Part shown: positions 7,801 to 14,686 of the stretch, in pieces
Layout: the number at the start of each line of letters is the position of its first letter
How positions within the stretch are numbered: position 1 is the stretch's first letter
Origin: JAEUJM01 sp044221555
GTDB taxonomy: Bacteria > Actinomycetota > Acidimicrobiia > Acidimicrobiales > DATDAH01
Length of the DNA: 64,000 nucleotides
Direction: 5' to 3'
NCBI GenBank assembly: GCA_044221555.1
Contig: JBGAOY010000004.1
Location: forward strand, 340,293 to 404,292
Translations under genes and position numbers: made by a program
Notes under the pieces: model-generated
What the model was told of the DNA's origin: nothing
Seen by the model: only the letters and a program-made list of their open reading frames with translations
Database searches by the model: none

Positions 7801-8908
7801 CGGAGGTGTTCGCACCCCAACACTTCACGCTGGCGTTGTTCAGGACGGCGCACGTGTGCTCACCAGCCGCCGTGATCGCGGTGGCGGTGCGGCCGCTGCC
7901 GAGGTTGACGGCGGGCAGGTTGTCGCCCATGTCAGCAGCGTGGCTGCCGCGACCGATGCTGTCGCCGAGCCCGAGTCGACCGGCCGCGCCGGAGCCCCAA
8001 CACTTCACGCTGGCGTTGTCCAGGACGGCGCACGTGTGCTCACCAGCCGCCGTGATCGCGGTGGCGGTGCGGCCGCTGCCGAGGTCGACGGCGGGCAGGT
8101 TGTCGCCCATGTCAGCAGCGTGGCTGCCGCGAGCGGTGGTGTCGCCGAGGCCGAGTTGGCCGGAGAAGTTGTTGCCCCAGCACTTGACGGTGCCGTTGTC
8201 GAGGATGGCGCAGGTGTGCCGATGGCCGGCGGCGAGGTGGGTGGCGGTGCGTCCGGTGCCGAGGTCGATGCCGGGGAGGTCGTCGCCCACCTCATGCGGC
8301 TCGTCGCCGCGGCTCTCGGCGTCTCCCAGGCCGAGCTGGCCGTCCTGATTCCATCCCCAGCACTTGACGGTGCCGTTGTCGAGGATGGCGCAGGTGTGGC
8401 GTTCGCCGGCGGCGAGGTTGGTGGCGGTGCGGCCGGTGCCGAGGTCGACGGTGGGGAGGTCGTCGCCCATCTCGTTGGGTTCGTCGCCGCGGTCTCGGGT
8501 GTTCCCGAGACCGAGCTGCCCCGCGGAGTTGTCGCCCCAGCACCGGATCGTGCCGACCGCCGTCAGGGCGCATGTGTGCGCCTCGCCCGCGGCAAGGGCG
8601 ATCGCGCTGCCGTCGGTGCCGAGGTCGACCAGCGCCAGGTCGGCAGCCATCTCGTTCGGGCCGTCACCCCGGTTGGCGGTGTGACCCAGCCCGAGCTGGC
8701 CCGACTCCCCGTAGCCCCAGCACTTCACTCCGCCGTTGCCGACGATCGCGCACGTGTGCCAGAAGCCGGCGACCACCTGGCTCGCCTCGTAGGTGGCCGG
8801 CTCGAGGCTGAACGCGGGCTCGGTGGCCGCAGGGCTGGTCGGCGCGACGGCGAGCACGCCCACCACGAGGGCGGTTGCCGCCAGGATGTGTGTGCGGGTT
8901 CGGCGCAC
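4784..8908 (-). CDS. Large secreted RCC1-repeat protein with carboxypeptidase-regulatory-like C-terminal modules
   Basis: 1374 residues. The signal peptide MRRTRTHILAATALVVGVLA is followed by 14 RCC1/alpha-tubulin-suppressor-like repeats of ~60 residues (core HTCAILDNGTVKCWGxNxxGQLGLGD), arranged as seven, then a ~100-residue CARDB/DUF11-like beta domain (about 480-580), then seven more. The last ~380 residues are four Cna-B/carboxypeptidase-regulatory-like modules ending in ALTTT. Each repeat carries two Cys (TCA and KCWG), probably a disulfide after export. RCC1 repeats form seven-bladed propellers, so two propellers on a stalk are expected. Likely an exported binding or adhesion protein; ligand unknown. 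Start is GTG 8908 with GGAGGGGAAGGGAG upstream. It is flanked by direct repeats of its own gene junction. Confidence 0.88.
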   Translation of the reverse strand: MRRTRTHILAATALVVGVLAVAPTSPAATEPAFSLEPATYEASQVVAGFWHTCAIVGNGGVKCWGYGESGQLGLGHTANRGDGPNEMAADLALVDLGTDGSAIALAAGEAHTCALTAVGTIRCWGDNSAGQLGLGNTRDRGDEPNEMGDDLPTVDLGTGRTATNLAAGERHTCAILDNGTVKCWGWNQDGQLGLGDAESRGDEPHEVGDDLPGIDLGTGRTATHLAAGHRHTCAILDNGTVKCWGNNFSGQLGLGDTTARGSHAADMGDNLPAVDLGSGRTATAITAAGEHTCAVLDNASVKCWGSGAAGRLGLGDSIGRGSHAADMGDNLPAVNLGSGRTATAITAAGEHTCAVLNNASVKCWGANTSGQLGLGDTGSRGSHPGEMGDDLPTVDLGAGRTATHLAAGYRHTCAILDNATVRCWGYNFRGQLGLGDTQNRGDHPGEMGDHLPVVAVHPDGSLAVWQTPPASVAAGDPIPLRLRVTNLGDASADVVVTDPVAPDCARTLTAVAPGGSVTYPCTRFTTSADVGELTIVATADHDQTVPVASNGAAVTVRARQVEPPAIEMSTGWTHLCAILQGGHVKCWGDNLFGALGLEDGESRGDGPGEMGDALAFVDLGSGRTATQVAAGEWHTCAVLDDATVKCWGRNHNGQLGQGDTDSRGLAPGAMGDNLLAVDLGTGRSATQVTSGENHSCALLDNGTVKCWGRNSEGQLGLADTADRGNQPGEMGDDLPTVDLGTGRTATQVVAGERHTCAILDDGAVKCWGENEYGQLGLGNTADRGDQPGEMGDDLPTVDLGTGRTATNLAVDWRRTCALLDDATVKCWGHNDVGQLGLGDTQSRGDGPGEMGDDLPTVDLGTGRTATALAAGAQHSCALLDDDTVKCWGRNASGETGLGATQNRGDGPGEMGDALPIVDLGTGRTATDIATGSNATCALLDDSTVKCWGHNAFGQLGQGDTESRGDEPFEMGDNLPPVDLGSGPSGITGVVREAGSGLGVANAAVAVVSLADYSTVAGVVANPSGGFLAVVPPGDYLLFLVSSDGNHTSGFHGTPLPSTVTVNDDELTVVAPSMVPTAGTIAGTVTQAGTGTPLQGIATFSLSGATSAPERGTTTGTDGTYTLGGLSPGAHYQVLFDPTGAHAPEFFDDAAGTNTATAHNIAAGTVAEGDADLTPVTPPGTGASLTGAVTDAVSGQPLAGVWAVALRAADYSFARAARTLSDGTYDIALDPGTHKLEFVDPTGRHAMEWHHDHPYTAIATADTATAPSVVDADLTPTTGTIAGTVTDDPSGDPIAGVWVIAITTTGHIVGGAATAPDGTYTINGLSPASYRITFVDPNHGHTQEYWDNKTDYPTSDPITITAGTTTTTNAALTTT
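7815..8132. repeat. Near-identical tandem duplication inside the RCC1 gene
   Basis: 7815-7952 and 7995-8132 (138 bp, offset exactly 180 bp) differ at only two positions, at 7840 and 7905. Other RCC1 units in the gene are clearly more diverged. This marks a recent in-frame 180-bp duplication of one propeller blade (repeats 5 and 6). Confidence 0.85.
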
Positions 8909-8969
8909 GCCATGGCTCCCTTCCCCTCCGCGGTGACGCTACTCGTTGCCTCAGGTGGTGGTGAGGGCG
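8869..8969. repeat. Right ~100-bp direct repeat flanking the RCC1 gene
   Basis: Partner of 4702-4802. It contains, in the gene's sense, the tail of a lost upstream paralogue (codons reading ALTTT then TGA at 8953-8951), the spacer, and the real start of the intact gene (GTG 8908). Left of 8869 and right of 8969 the two copies diverge abruptly. Confidence 0.85.
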
Positions 8970-9234
8970 ACGCCGACGGTGACAGGTCTCCGGTCCGCCC
9001 GGCCCCGCTCGGGGCCGTGACGGCGGCCTGGTTCAGCCGGCGAGGGTGGGGGAGGAGGGCAGCGCCGGCGCCGGACGGGTCACGGCGACCGGCGATCCGA
9101 CGATCCGACGATCCGACGATCTGGAGCAATCGTGCGGTGCTCGACGGTGGGATCAGTTCGCTGCCGGGTCCCGGCGGGGGGGGGGCGGGGCAACTCATTT
9201 GCCCCCGCGGCGCGCCGGCGAGCACGGTGCGGGG
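8970..9234. other. Intergenic region between the RCC1 gene and the thioesterase gene
   Basis: Non-coding as far as I can see. It contains the 8-bp microsatellite at 9093-9121, a run of nine G at 9177-9185, and a 7-bp hairpin GGGGCAA/TTGCCCC at 9187-9205 about 30 bp before the thioesterase start. It must hold promoters for two diverging genes, but I cannot identify them. Confidence 0.6.
9093..9121. repeat. 8-bp microsatellite (CGATCCGA)
   Basis: Three perfect CGATCCGA units at 9093-9100, 9101-9108 and 9109-9116, followed by a partial unit CGATC. It lies in the divergent intergenic region. Confidence 0.85.
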
Positions 9235-10104
9235 ATGGCGAACCCGTTCCTCGACGGCACGAGGGTCGAGCGCGAGGGTGAGGGGCGGTACCGGGGGGCG
9301 ATCTCCGACGACTGGGTGCTGCGGCCCCTGCCCCAGGGCGGCATCGTCACTGCGATCGCGGTTCGGGCCATGCAGGCCGAGCTCGACCACCCCGAGCAGC
9401 GCCTGCGCACCCTGCACACCAGCTTCGTGGGGCAGGTGGCGGCGGGGGCGGTCGAGGTCGAGGTGGAGGTGCTGCGGCGAGGCCGGTCGATGTCGCATGC
9501 CCGGGCCGAGGTCCGCAACGCCGGCGCCGAGCGCGGTCACCTCACCACGGCGATCTTCGGAGCGGAGCGCCGCGGCTTCCACTTCACCGACCTCGAGGCG
9601 CCGGCGGACCGCCCGGCGCCGGCCGAGTGCCGCTCGTTCCGGGAACCACCGCCCCCCGGCGTCGAGCCCTTCCCGCCGATGGCCTTCTGGGACCACCTGG
9701 TGGAGGGCCGGGCCATCGTCGGCCATGCGCCCTGGGAGGAGTACGTCCCCGATCGGGCCGAGCACGTGAAGTGGGTGCGCTTCGACGATCCGCCCCACCT
9801 CGACGACGGCTCCCTCGACCCGCTGGGGCTGCCCGTCCTCGTCGACACCATGCCCGGGGCCGTGGCCGAGAAGCTGGGCCCGGGGGTGCGGGAGTGGTTC
9901 GCGCCGAGCGTCGACCTGACCCTGCACGTGCTGGAGGAGTGGCGCTCGCCGTGGCTGCTGGCCCACAACCGGGCGCGCCATGCCGGCGAGGGCTATGCCT
10001 CGGCCGACATGGCGCTCTGGGACTGCGGTGAGGACGGCACCGACGAGCCTCGCCTCGTCGCCTACGGCACCCAGGTGTTCCTCTTCAGCTTCCCGCCCGG
10101 CTGA
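9235..10104 (+). CDS. Acyl-CoA thioesterase family protein (TesB-like double hotdog)
   Basis: 289 residues with two hotdog-like halves. The N-terminal half has the family signature LRPLPQGGIVTAIAVRAMQ (positioning Gly-rich helix, about residues 29-47) and LHTSFVGQVAAGAVEVEVEV. The C-terminal half has SVDLTLHVLEEW and a final hydrophobic strand VAYGTQVFLFSF. Actinobacterial members are annotated as thioesterase-family or acyl-CoA thioesterases; they hydrolyse acyl-CoA, chain length unknown. ATG 9235 is the first start giving the domain its usual length. It converges with trpB2, 27 bp away. Confidence 0.78.
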   Translation: MANPFLDGTRVEREGEGRYRGAISDDWVLRPLPQGGIVTAIAVRAMQAELDHPEQRLRTLHTSFVGQVAAGAVEVEVEVLRRGRSMSHARAEVRNAGAERGHLTTAIFGAERRGFHFTDLEAPADRPAPAECRSFREPPPPGVEPFPPMAFWDHLVEGRAIVGHAPWEEYVPDRAEHVKWVRFDDPPHLDDGSLDPLGLPVLVDTMPGAVAEKLGPGVREWFAPSVDLTLHVLEEWRSPWLLAHNRARHAGEGYASADMALWDCGEDGTDEPRLVAYGTQVFLFSFPPG

Positions 10105-10131
10105 CGCCGGACGGCGACGGCGCCGGCCCGC

Positions 10132-11505
10132 CTACCCGACCGAGGGCAGGGTGACCAGGCCGGCGGCGAGACGGTCCTCGGTGACGTCCTCGTCGACCAT
10201 GCGGCCCCCGAGGTAGTCGTCGTAGGCCGCCAGGTCGAAGTGGCCGTGGCCGCACAGCGCGGTGAGGATCACGGTCTCCTCACCGGTCTCCTTGGCCCTC
10301 TGGGCCTCCCGGATGGCGGCGGCGATGGCGTGGGTCGGCTCGGGCGCCGGGACGATGCCCTCGGTGCGGGCGAACTGCACGCCCGCCGCGAAGCACTCCG
10401 TCTGGGCGATGGCCGTGGCGTCGATGAGGCCGAGCTCGTAGATGTGGCTCAGCAGCGGCGACATGCCGTGGTAGCGGAGGCCGCCGGCGTGGATCGGGTC
10501 GGGAACGAAGTCGTGGCCGAGGGTGTGCATCTTCATGAGCGGGGTGAGCCCGGCGCTGTCGCCGAAGTCGTACTCGTACACGCCACGGGTGAGCGAGGGG
10601 CACGAGGCGGGTTCGACGGCACGGATCGTCGGCGCCATGTTCCCCGCCAGCTTCTCGCGCAGGAACGGGAAGGCCAGGCCCCCGAAGTTCGAGCCGCCGC
10701 CGGTGCAACCCACGATCACGTCGGGGCCGGACTCGCCCGCCTTGGCCATCTGGAGGAGGGCCTCCTCGCCGATGACGGTCTGGTGCAGCAGCACGTGGTT
10801 GAGCACGCTGCCCAGCGAGTAGCGGATCTCCTCGTCCTGTGCGGCGACCTCGACCGCCTCGGAGATGGCGATGCCGAGCGAGCCGGGGTGGTGCGGGTCC
10901 TCGGCGAGGTAGCGGCGGCCGGCGTCGGTGAGCGACGACGGCGAGCGGTGCACCTGGGCGCCGAAGGCCTCGATCATGAGGCGGCGGTACGGCTTCTGGT
11001 CGTAGCTGGCCCCGACCTGCCAGACCTCGCACTCCATGTCGAACAGGGCGCAGGCGAAGGCAAGGGCCGTGCCCCACTGGCCAGCGCCGGTCTCGGTGGT
11101 CAGCTTCCGGATGCCCGCTTTGGCGTTGTAGTACGCCTGCGGCACCGCGGTGTTCGGCTTGTGGCTGCCGGCGGGGCTGACGCCCTCGTACTTGTAGTAG
11201 ATGCGCGCCGGCGTCCCGAGGGCCTGCTCCAGGCGGTGGGCCCGGAAGAGCGGACTGGGCCGCCACAGGCGGTAGACGTCCTGCACCGCCCCCGGGATCT
11301 CGATGAACCGCTCGGTCGAGACCTCCTGGAGGATGAGGTCCATCGGGAACAGCGGGGCGAAGTCGTCGGGACCCGCGGGCTCGAGCGTGCCCGGGTGCAG
11401 CGCCGGCGGCGGCGGGCTGGGCAGATCGGGGACGATGTTGTACCAGGCGGTCGGCATCTCCGACTCGTCCAGGACGAACTTGTGCTGGCGAACGGTCTCG
11501 TCCAC
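10132..11505 (-). CDS. trpB2: TrpB2-type tryptophan synthase beta-like enzyme
   Basis: 457 residues, normal for TrpB2 and longer than TrpB1. PLP-dependent enzyme that condenses indole with serine (or phosphoserine) to tryptophan. Visible motifs are the PLP-lysine site GSHKPNTA (Lys116), TETGAGQWG, the phosphate-binding loop GCTGGGSNFGG, and the C-terminal LTALCGHGHFD. The extended N-terminal segment before WRPSPLFRA is diagnostic of TrpB2. Start at GTG 11505 follows AAGGAG at the correct distance. No trpA is nearby, as is common for stand-alone TrpB2, which may salvage indole. Confidence 0.9.
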   Translation of the reverse strand: MDETVRQHKFVLDESEMPTAWYNIVPDLPSPPPPALHPGTLEPAGPDDFAPLFPMDLILQEVSTERFIEIPGAVQDVYRLWRPSPLFRAHRLEQALGTPARIYYKYEGVSPAGSHKPNTAVPQAYYNAKAGIRKLTTETGAGQWGTALAFACALFDMECEVWQVGASYDQKPYRRLMIEAFGAQVHRSPSSLTDAGRRYLAEDPHHPGSLGIAISEAVEVAAQDEEIRYSLGSVLNHVLLHQTVIGEEALLQMAKAGESGPDVIVGCTGGGSNFGGLAFPFLREKLAGNMAPTIRAVEPASCPSLTRGVYEYDFGDSAGLTPLMKMHTLGHDFVPDPIHAGGLRYHGMSPLLSHIYELGLIDATAIAQTECFAAGVQFARTEGIVPAPEPTHAIAAAIREAQRAKETGEETVILTALCGHGHFDLAAYDDYLGGRMVDEDVTEDRLAAGLVTLPSVG

Positions 11506-11651
11506 GGCGGTGGCTCCTTGCGTTGCGTTGTCAGCGCCGGTCGGCCCGGCGGCGCAACAACGGTAGCCACCCGCTAGGGCGCGCCCGTCCGGCCGAGGGC
11601 CTCGTCGACGTCCGGCGTTCGACCGATCGGAGGGCCCGGCGACTCGCTCGG

Positions 11652-12251
11652 TCAGACCCTGACGAACTTCAGGCCGTTCCAGCGGAAGCGGAGGTTGGTG
11701 GTGACCGAGGGGCAGCAGTGGGCGTCGCCGTTCCGCCACGAGAAGACCTTCACCCGAATCACGCCGTCGACGATGTTGGCCTTCGGGTAGTTGGGCGGCC
11801 AGATGTAGGACGAGACGTAGCGCTCCACCGGGAGCCGGCCGATGCGGTGGCCGTCGGAGCGGTAGACGAACACGTCGTTCTCGATGGCGTTGCCCCCGTA
11901 GGTGCAGATGGTGACCAGCAGGCCGTCGGCCACGCCGTTGCCGGTCACGTCGCCGATCTTGGCCTGCAACGGGAAGGATGGCGAGAGGGGTCCGGCGCCG
12001 ACCACCTCGGCCAGCTCGCCGAACTGGCCCGGCGAGTCGGGGTGGATGCCGTCGACGTAGCGCGCCGCGGGGAACGCACACACGCCCGGGATGGGTCGTG
12101 CCATCAGCCGCTCGACGGTCATGGGAGCCGACGCCGGTTCCGGTGCCGGTGCGGTGTCACTGGCACCGCTCGGGCTGAGGGGCCCGATGAGGAGGAGCGA
12201 CAGCAGCACCGTCGCACCGACCACCACCCGACCGAATCCGATCGACCGCAT
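11652..12251 (-). CDS. Secreted hypothetical protein
   Basis: 199 residues. The signal peptide (VVVGATVLLSLLLIGPLSPSGAS, about residues 8-30) is followed by a short Pro/Ala linker and a compact domain. That domain has an FG-GAP-like phrase (AKIGDVTGNGVADGLLVTICTYGGNAIENDVFVY is split over about residues 93-126) and a C-terminal NLRFRWNGLKFVRV strand pair. Four Cys, including a vicinal pair in HCCPS, suggest disulfides after export. No enzyme motif recognised. ATG 12251 is chosen because it starts right before the basic signal-peptide n-region. It is divergent from the beta-helix gene with 134 bp between starts. Confidence 0.65.
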   Translation of the reverse strand: MRSIGFGRVVVGATVLLSLLLIGPLSPSGASDTAPAPEPASAPMTVERLMARPIPGVCAFPAARYVDGIHPDSPGQFGELAEVVGAGPLSPSFPLQAKIGDVTGNGVADGLLVTICTYGGNAIENDVFVYRSDGHRIGRLPVERYVSSYIWPPNYPKANIVDGVIRVKVFSWRNGDAHCCPSVTTNLRFRWNGLKFVRV

Positions 12252-12385
12252 CGCACCCACCCCTCTCCTGCGCCTCACACCTCGGAGGCGACACCGAGCG
12301 AACGTAGCAGGCATTGGGGGCGACTTGACGGTGTTCATCCCTGCCCCCAGGATGCAGTCGCACGCGACACGAGGGGGCGGTTCTC

Positions 12386-13675
12386 ATGAAGGCACCGAGG
12401 AAGATGGCGCTGGTCGTCACGGCGGCACTGGTGATCGGATCCGCCGTGACCGTGGGCTCGGTGCCGGCCTCGGCCACCGCCGCATCGGTCACCCGTCACG
12501 TGGCCACCACGGGCGCCGACACGGGCGATTGCACCGACGCCGCCGCCCCTTGCCTCACCATCAACTACGCGGTCACCCAGGCAGCGGCGGGCGACATCGT
12601 GAGCGTCGCCGCCGGCCACTACCCCGAGCAGGTCGTCGTGGATCGGGCGCTCGTGTTCCGCGGCGCCAACGCCGGCCTGCGCTCCGGGGTGGCGTCGCAG
12701 CCACGGGGGCCCGAGACCGTGGTCAAGGGCTTCCGCAGCCCGGGCGACCCGTACCCCACGCCCGACTACGAGTTCAGCGCCACGATCGACGGGTTCACGA
12801 TCAGCCCCCAGCGCGACGCGGCCATCATCGCCGGCGGCGACATCCCGAACCACCTGGTGTCGCTGTTCGGTGGACCGCGTGTGGTCGTGAAGAACAACGT
12901 GTTCCGCGGCGGCCCCTTCGTCTCCGACTGCTCCTACACCTGCACGACCATGGCCGACTTCGCCCTCTTCGTGCAGTCGGGCACGTTCACGATCAAGAAC
13001 AACACGTTTCTCAACTTCCGCCGCCCGGTGGACATCTCACAGAACACCGCAGCCTTCCCGATCGTCGCCGGCACCATCTCGGGCAACCTGTTCCGCCACA
13101 TCACCTCGCGGGGCATCTGGCTCCGAGAGGGCGACTGCTTCGGCCCCGACGCCTGTGGTGGCGACCCGGTCGACACCACCGCCGGCATCCACGTGACCGG
13201 CAACACCTTCGACGGGACCGGTTCGGTCAGCCCCGTCACGGGAGGCCCCGCCGCGCTCGTCATCACGACGGCGGGCAACATCGTCGACGGCAACACCTTC
13301 CGGGGCAACGACCCGGGTGTGTTCGACCAGGTCTGCGACCCCAGCAACCACCCCACCGCCGCCCCCAACAAGTTCCGGCGCAACACCTTCGAGGGCAACG
13401 TCGACGGCATCATGTACTTCGCGGTCGACACCGGGCAGTGCCCCGAGGCGGTGCACGCCCGCATCGCCCGCAACAGCTTCGTCGGCAACACGGGCTTCGG
13501 CGTCCGCTGGTACCCGGTCGACACCGCGCCGAACGACCTCGACGCCCGCTGCAACTGGTGGGGCGCCGCGGGCGGTCCGGGCACGACCGGTGCCGACCGC
13601 GTGACCTCAGGGGTGCTCGTCACCCCCTGGAAGGTGGATCCCGGCTACGTCACCGGGGTGTGCAGCGGCCACTGA
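12386..13675 (+). CDS. Secreted right-handed parallel beta-helix protein
   Basis: 429 residues. Signal peptide MKAPRKMALVVTAALVIGSA is followed by a DUF1565/pectate-lyase-like opening: the phrase ATTGADTGDCTDAAAPCLTINYAVTQ, split around residues 38-63, then AGDIVSVAAGHYPEQVVVDR. Repeated short strands with NN and GN turns (KNNVFRG, KNNTFLN, TGNTFDG, RRNTFEG, ARNSFVG) mark helix coils. The end, CNWWGAAGGPG, is typical of this family. Members include polysaccharide lyases and structural proteins. I do not see the Asp/Lys/Arg lyase set clearly enough to claim catalysis. GAGGGGGC upstream of ATG 12386 serves as ribosome-binding site. Confidence 0.8.
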   Translation: MKAPRKMALVVTAALVIGSAVTVGSVPASATAASVTRHVATTGADTGDCTDAAAPCLTINYAVTQAAAGDIVSVAAGHYPEQVVVDRALVFRGANAGLRSGVASQPRGPETVVKGFRSPGDPYPTPDYEFSATIDGFTISPQRDAAIIAGGDIPNHLVSLFGGPRVVVKNNVFRGGPFVSDCSYTCTTMADFALFVQSGTFTIKNNTFLNFRRPVDISQNTAAFPIVAGTISGNLFRHITSRGIWLREGDCFGPDACGGDPVDTTAGIHVTGNTFDGTGSVSPVTGGPAALVITTAGNIVDGNTFRGNDPGVFDQVCDPSNHPTAAPNKFRRNTFEGNVDGIMYFAVDTGQCPEAVHARIARNSFVGNTGFGVRWYPVDTAPNDLDARCNWWGAAGGPGTTGADRVTSGVLVTPWKVDPGYVTGVCSGH

Positions 13676-13691
13676 CGGCCGGCCGCCTGCG

Positions 13692-14099
13692 TCAGGGCAG
13701 GCGCTCGAGGGCGACGACCGGGATCACCCGGTCGGTCTGCTCCTGGTACTCGGCGAAGCCCGGGTAGAGCTGGGCCTGGCGGGCGTAGAGCCGGTCGCGC
13801 TCGTCGCCGGTGACCACCTCGGCGCGGGCCTCGTACGACTCGGTGCCCACCTCGACCGACACCCGGGGCTCGGCCAGGATGTTGTGGTACCAGTCGGGGT
13901 TGTCGGCCGCGCCGGCCTTGGAGGCGAACACCAGCACCCGCCCGCCGTCCTGGAGGTACATCACGGGAGCGATCCGCTCCTTGCCCGACTTGGCGCCGGT
14001 GGTGTGCAGCAGGAGCAGGGGTGCGCCCTCGAACCCCCCGCCCACCTTCCCGCCGTTGGCCCGGAACTCGCGGATGATGCCCTCGTTGAAGTCGTTCAT
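13692..14099 (-). CDS. Deazaflavin (F420)-dependent nitroreductase-family protein
   Basis: 135 residues, the usual length of the Ddn/FDOR-A split-barrel family. The landmark sequences are FRANGGKVGGGFEGAPLLLLHT, split over residues 12-33, TTGAKSGKERIAPVMYL, and NPDWYHNILAEPRVSVEVG. The GxKSGxxR loop and the NPxWYxNL motif are family hallmarks involved in F420 binding. Members use reduced F420 to reduce quinones, nitro-compounds or biliverdin-like molecules; the substrate here is unknown. ATG 14099 gives the canonical start. Its 16-bp convergent gap with the beta-helix gene contains no obvious terminator. Confidence 0.85.
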   Translation of the reverse strand: MNDFNEGIIREFRANGGKVGGGFEGAPLLLLHTTGAKSGKERIAPVMYLQDGGRVLVFASKAGAADNPDWYHNILAEPRVSVEVGTESYEARAEVVTGDERDRLYARQAQLYPGFAEYQEQTDRVIPVVALERLP

Positions 14100-14149
14100 G
14101 CCGGCGAACCTACCCAGCCGGCCGCCGCCTCCCTCGCCCCTGGGAGGGG

Positions 14150-14686
14150 TCAGGCCAGCGACGACGCCAACCAGTGGAACGGCTCCCACGGCAGAAGGCG
14201 CAGCCCCCAGAACGCGGTGGTGACCACCACCAGCGCGGGTATCCAGCCCCGGGTGATCCGTACCGGCGGCAACGTGGCGCCGACGGACCGCAGCGCCCAC
14301 ACTGCGTACATCACGAGGGCCAGAGGCAGGAGGGCCACGAAGAGCAGGTTGTGGTCGGCGGCGGTGGCCAGGTGCCCGTGCATCAGCGCGTTGGCGGCGC
14401 GGGTGGCGCCACAACCGGGGCAGTCGAGACCGGTGATCATCTTGAACGGGCAGATGGGCGGGTTGCTCTCCTGCACCGGGTTCAGGAGGAACACACCCAC
14501 GCAGCCGGCCAGCGCGGAGGCGCCGACGATCGCCGGGCCGAACCAGGGGGGACGGGCCCGGTGCTCGTCGCCGCCGGGGGAACCGCCGGCGGCGGCATCG
14601 GCATCGAGGCCGAGGCCGGCATCGTCCGGGACCGTCGGTCCGGCGGCCGGCAGGGTGTCCATCGCCACATCGTACGGCGGGATCAC
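14150..14686 (-). CDS. DUF2752 membrane protein
   Basis: 178 residues from GTG 14686, or 170 from ATG 14662. After a polar N-terminal ~45 residues there are three hydrophobic segments. The DUF2752 signature CPFKMITGLDCPGCGATRA sits in the loop after the first helix, with its three Cys and the following HGHLATAADHN motif. Function of the family is not established. GTG 14686 overlaps the TGA of the upstream acyltransferase gene (GTGA), suggesting translational coupling; ATG 14662 remains a reasonable alternative. The two genes probably form one operon. Confidence 0.75.
   Translation of the reverse strand: MIPPYDVAMDTLPAAGPTVPDDAGLGLDADAAAGGSPGGDEHRARPPWFGPAIVGASALAGCVGVFLLNPVQESNPPICPFKMITGLDCPGCGATRAANALMHGHLATAADHNLLFVALLPLALVMYAVWALRSVGATLPPVRITRGWIPALVVVTTAFWGLRLLPWEPFHWLASSLA

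Noticed and set aside
6000..8700. Regular 180-bp repeats resembling a CRISPR or minisatellite array
   Set aside because: They are in-frame RCC1 coding repeats in one long ORF; units are 180 bp with diverged sequence and no spacer/repeat alternation.
9177..9185. Run of nine G as a phase-variation switch for the thioesterase
   Set aside because: It is about 50 bp upstream of the start, outside any coding frame, and the overall base composition is very G-rich; no supporting promoter spacing seen.
12325..12353. TTGACG with possible -10 as promoter of the beta-helix gene
   Set aside because: The 17-bp-spaced hexamer is GATGCA-like, a poor -10 match, so I do not list it.
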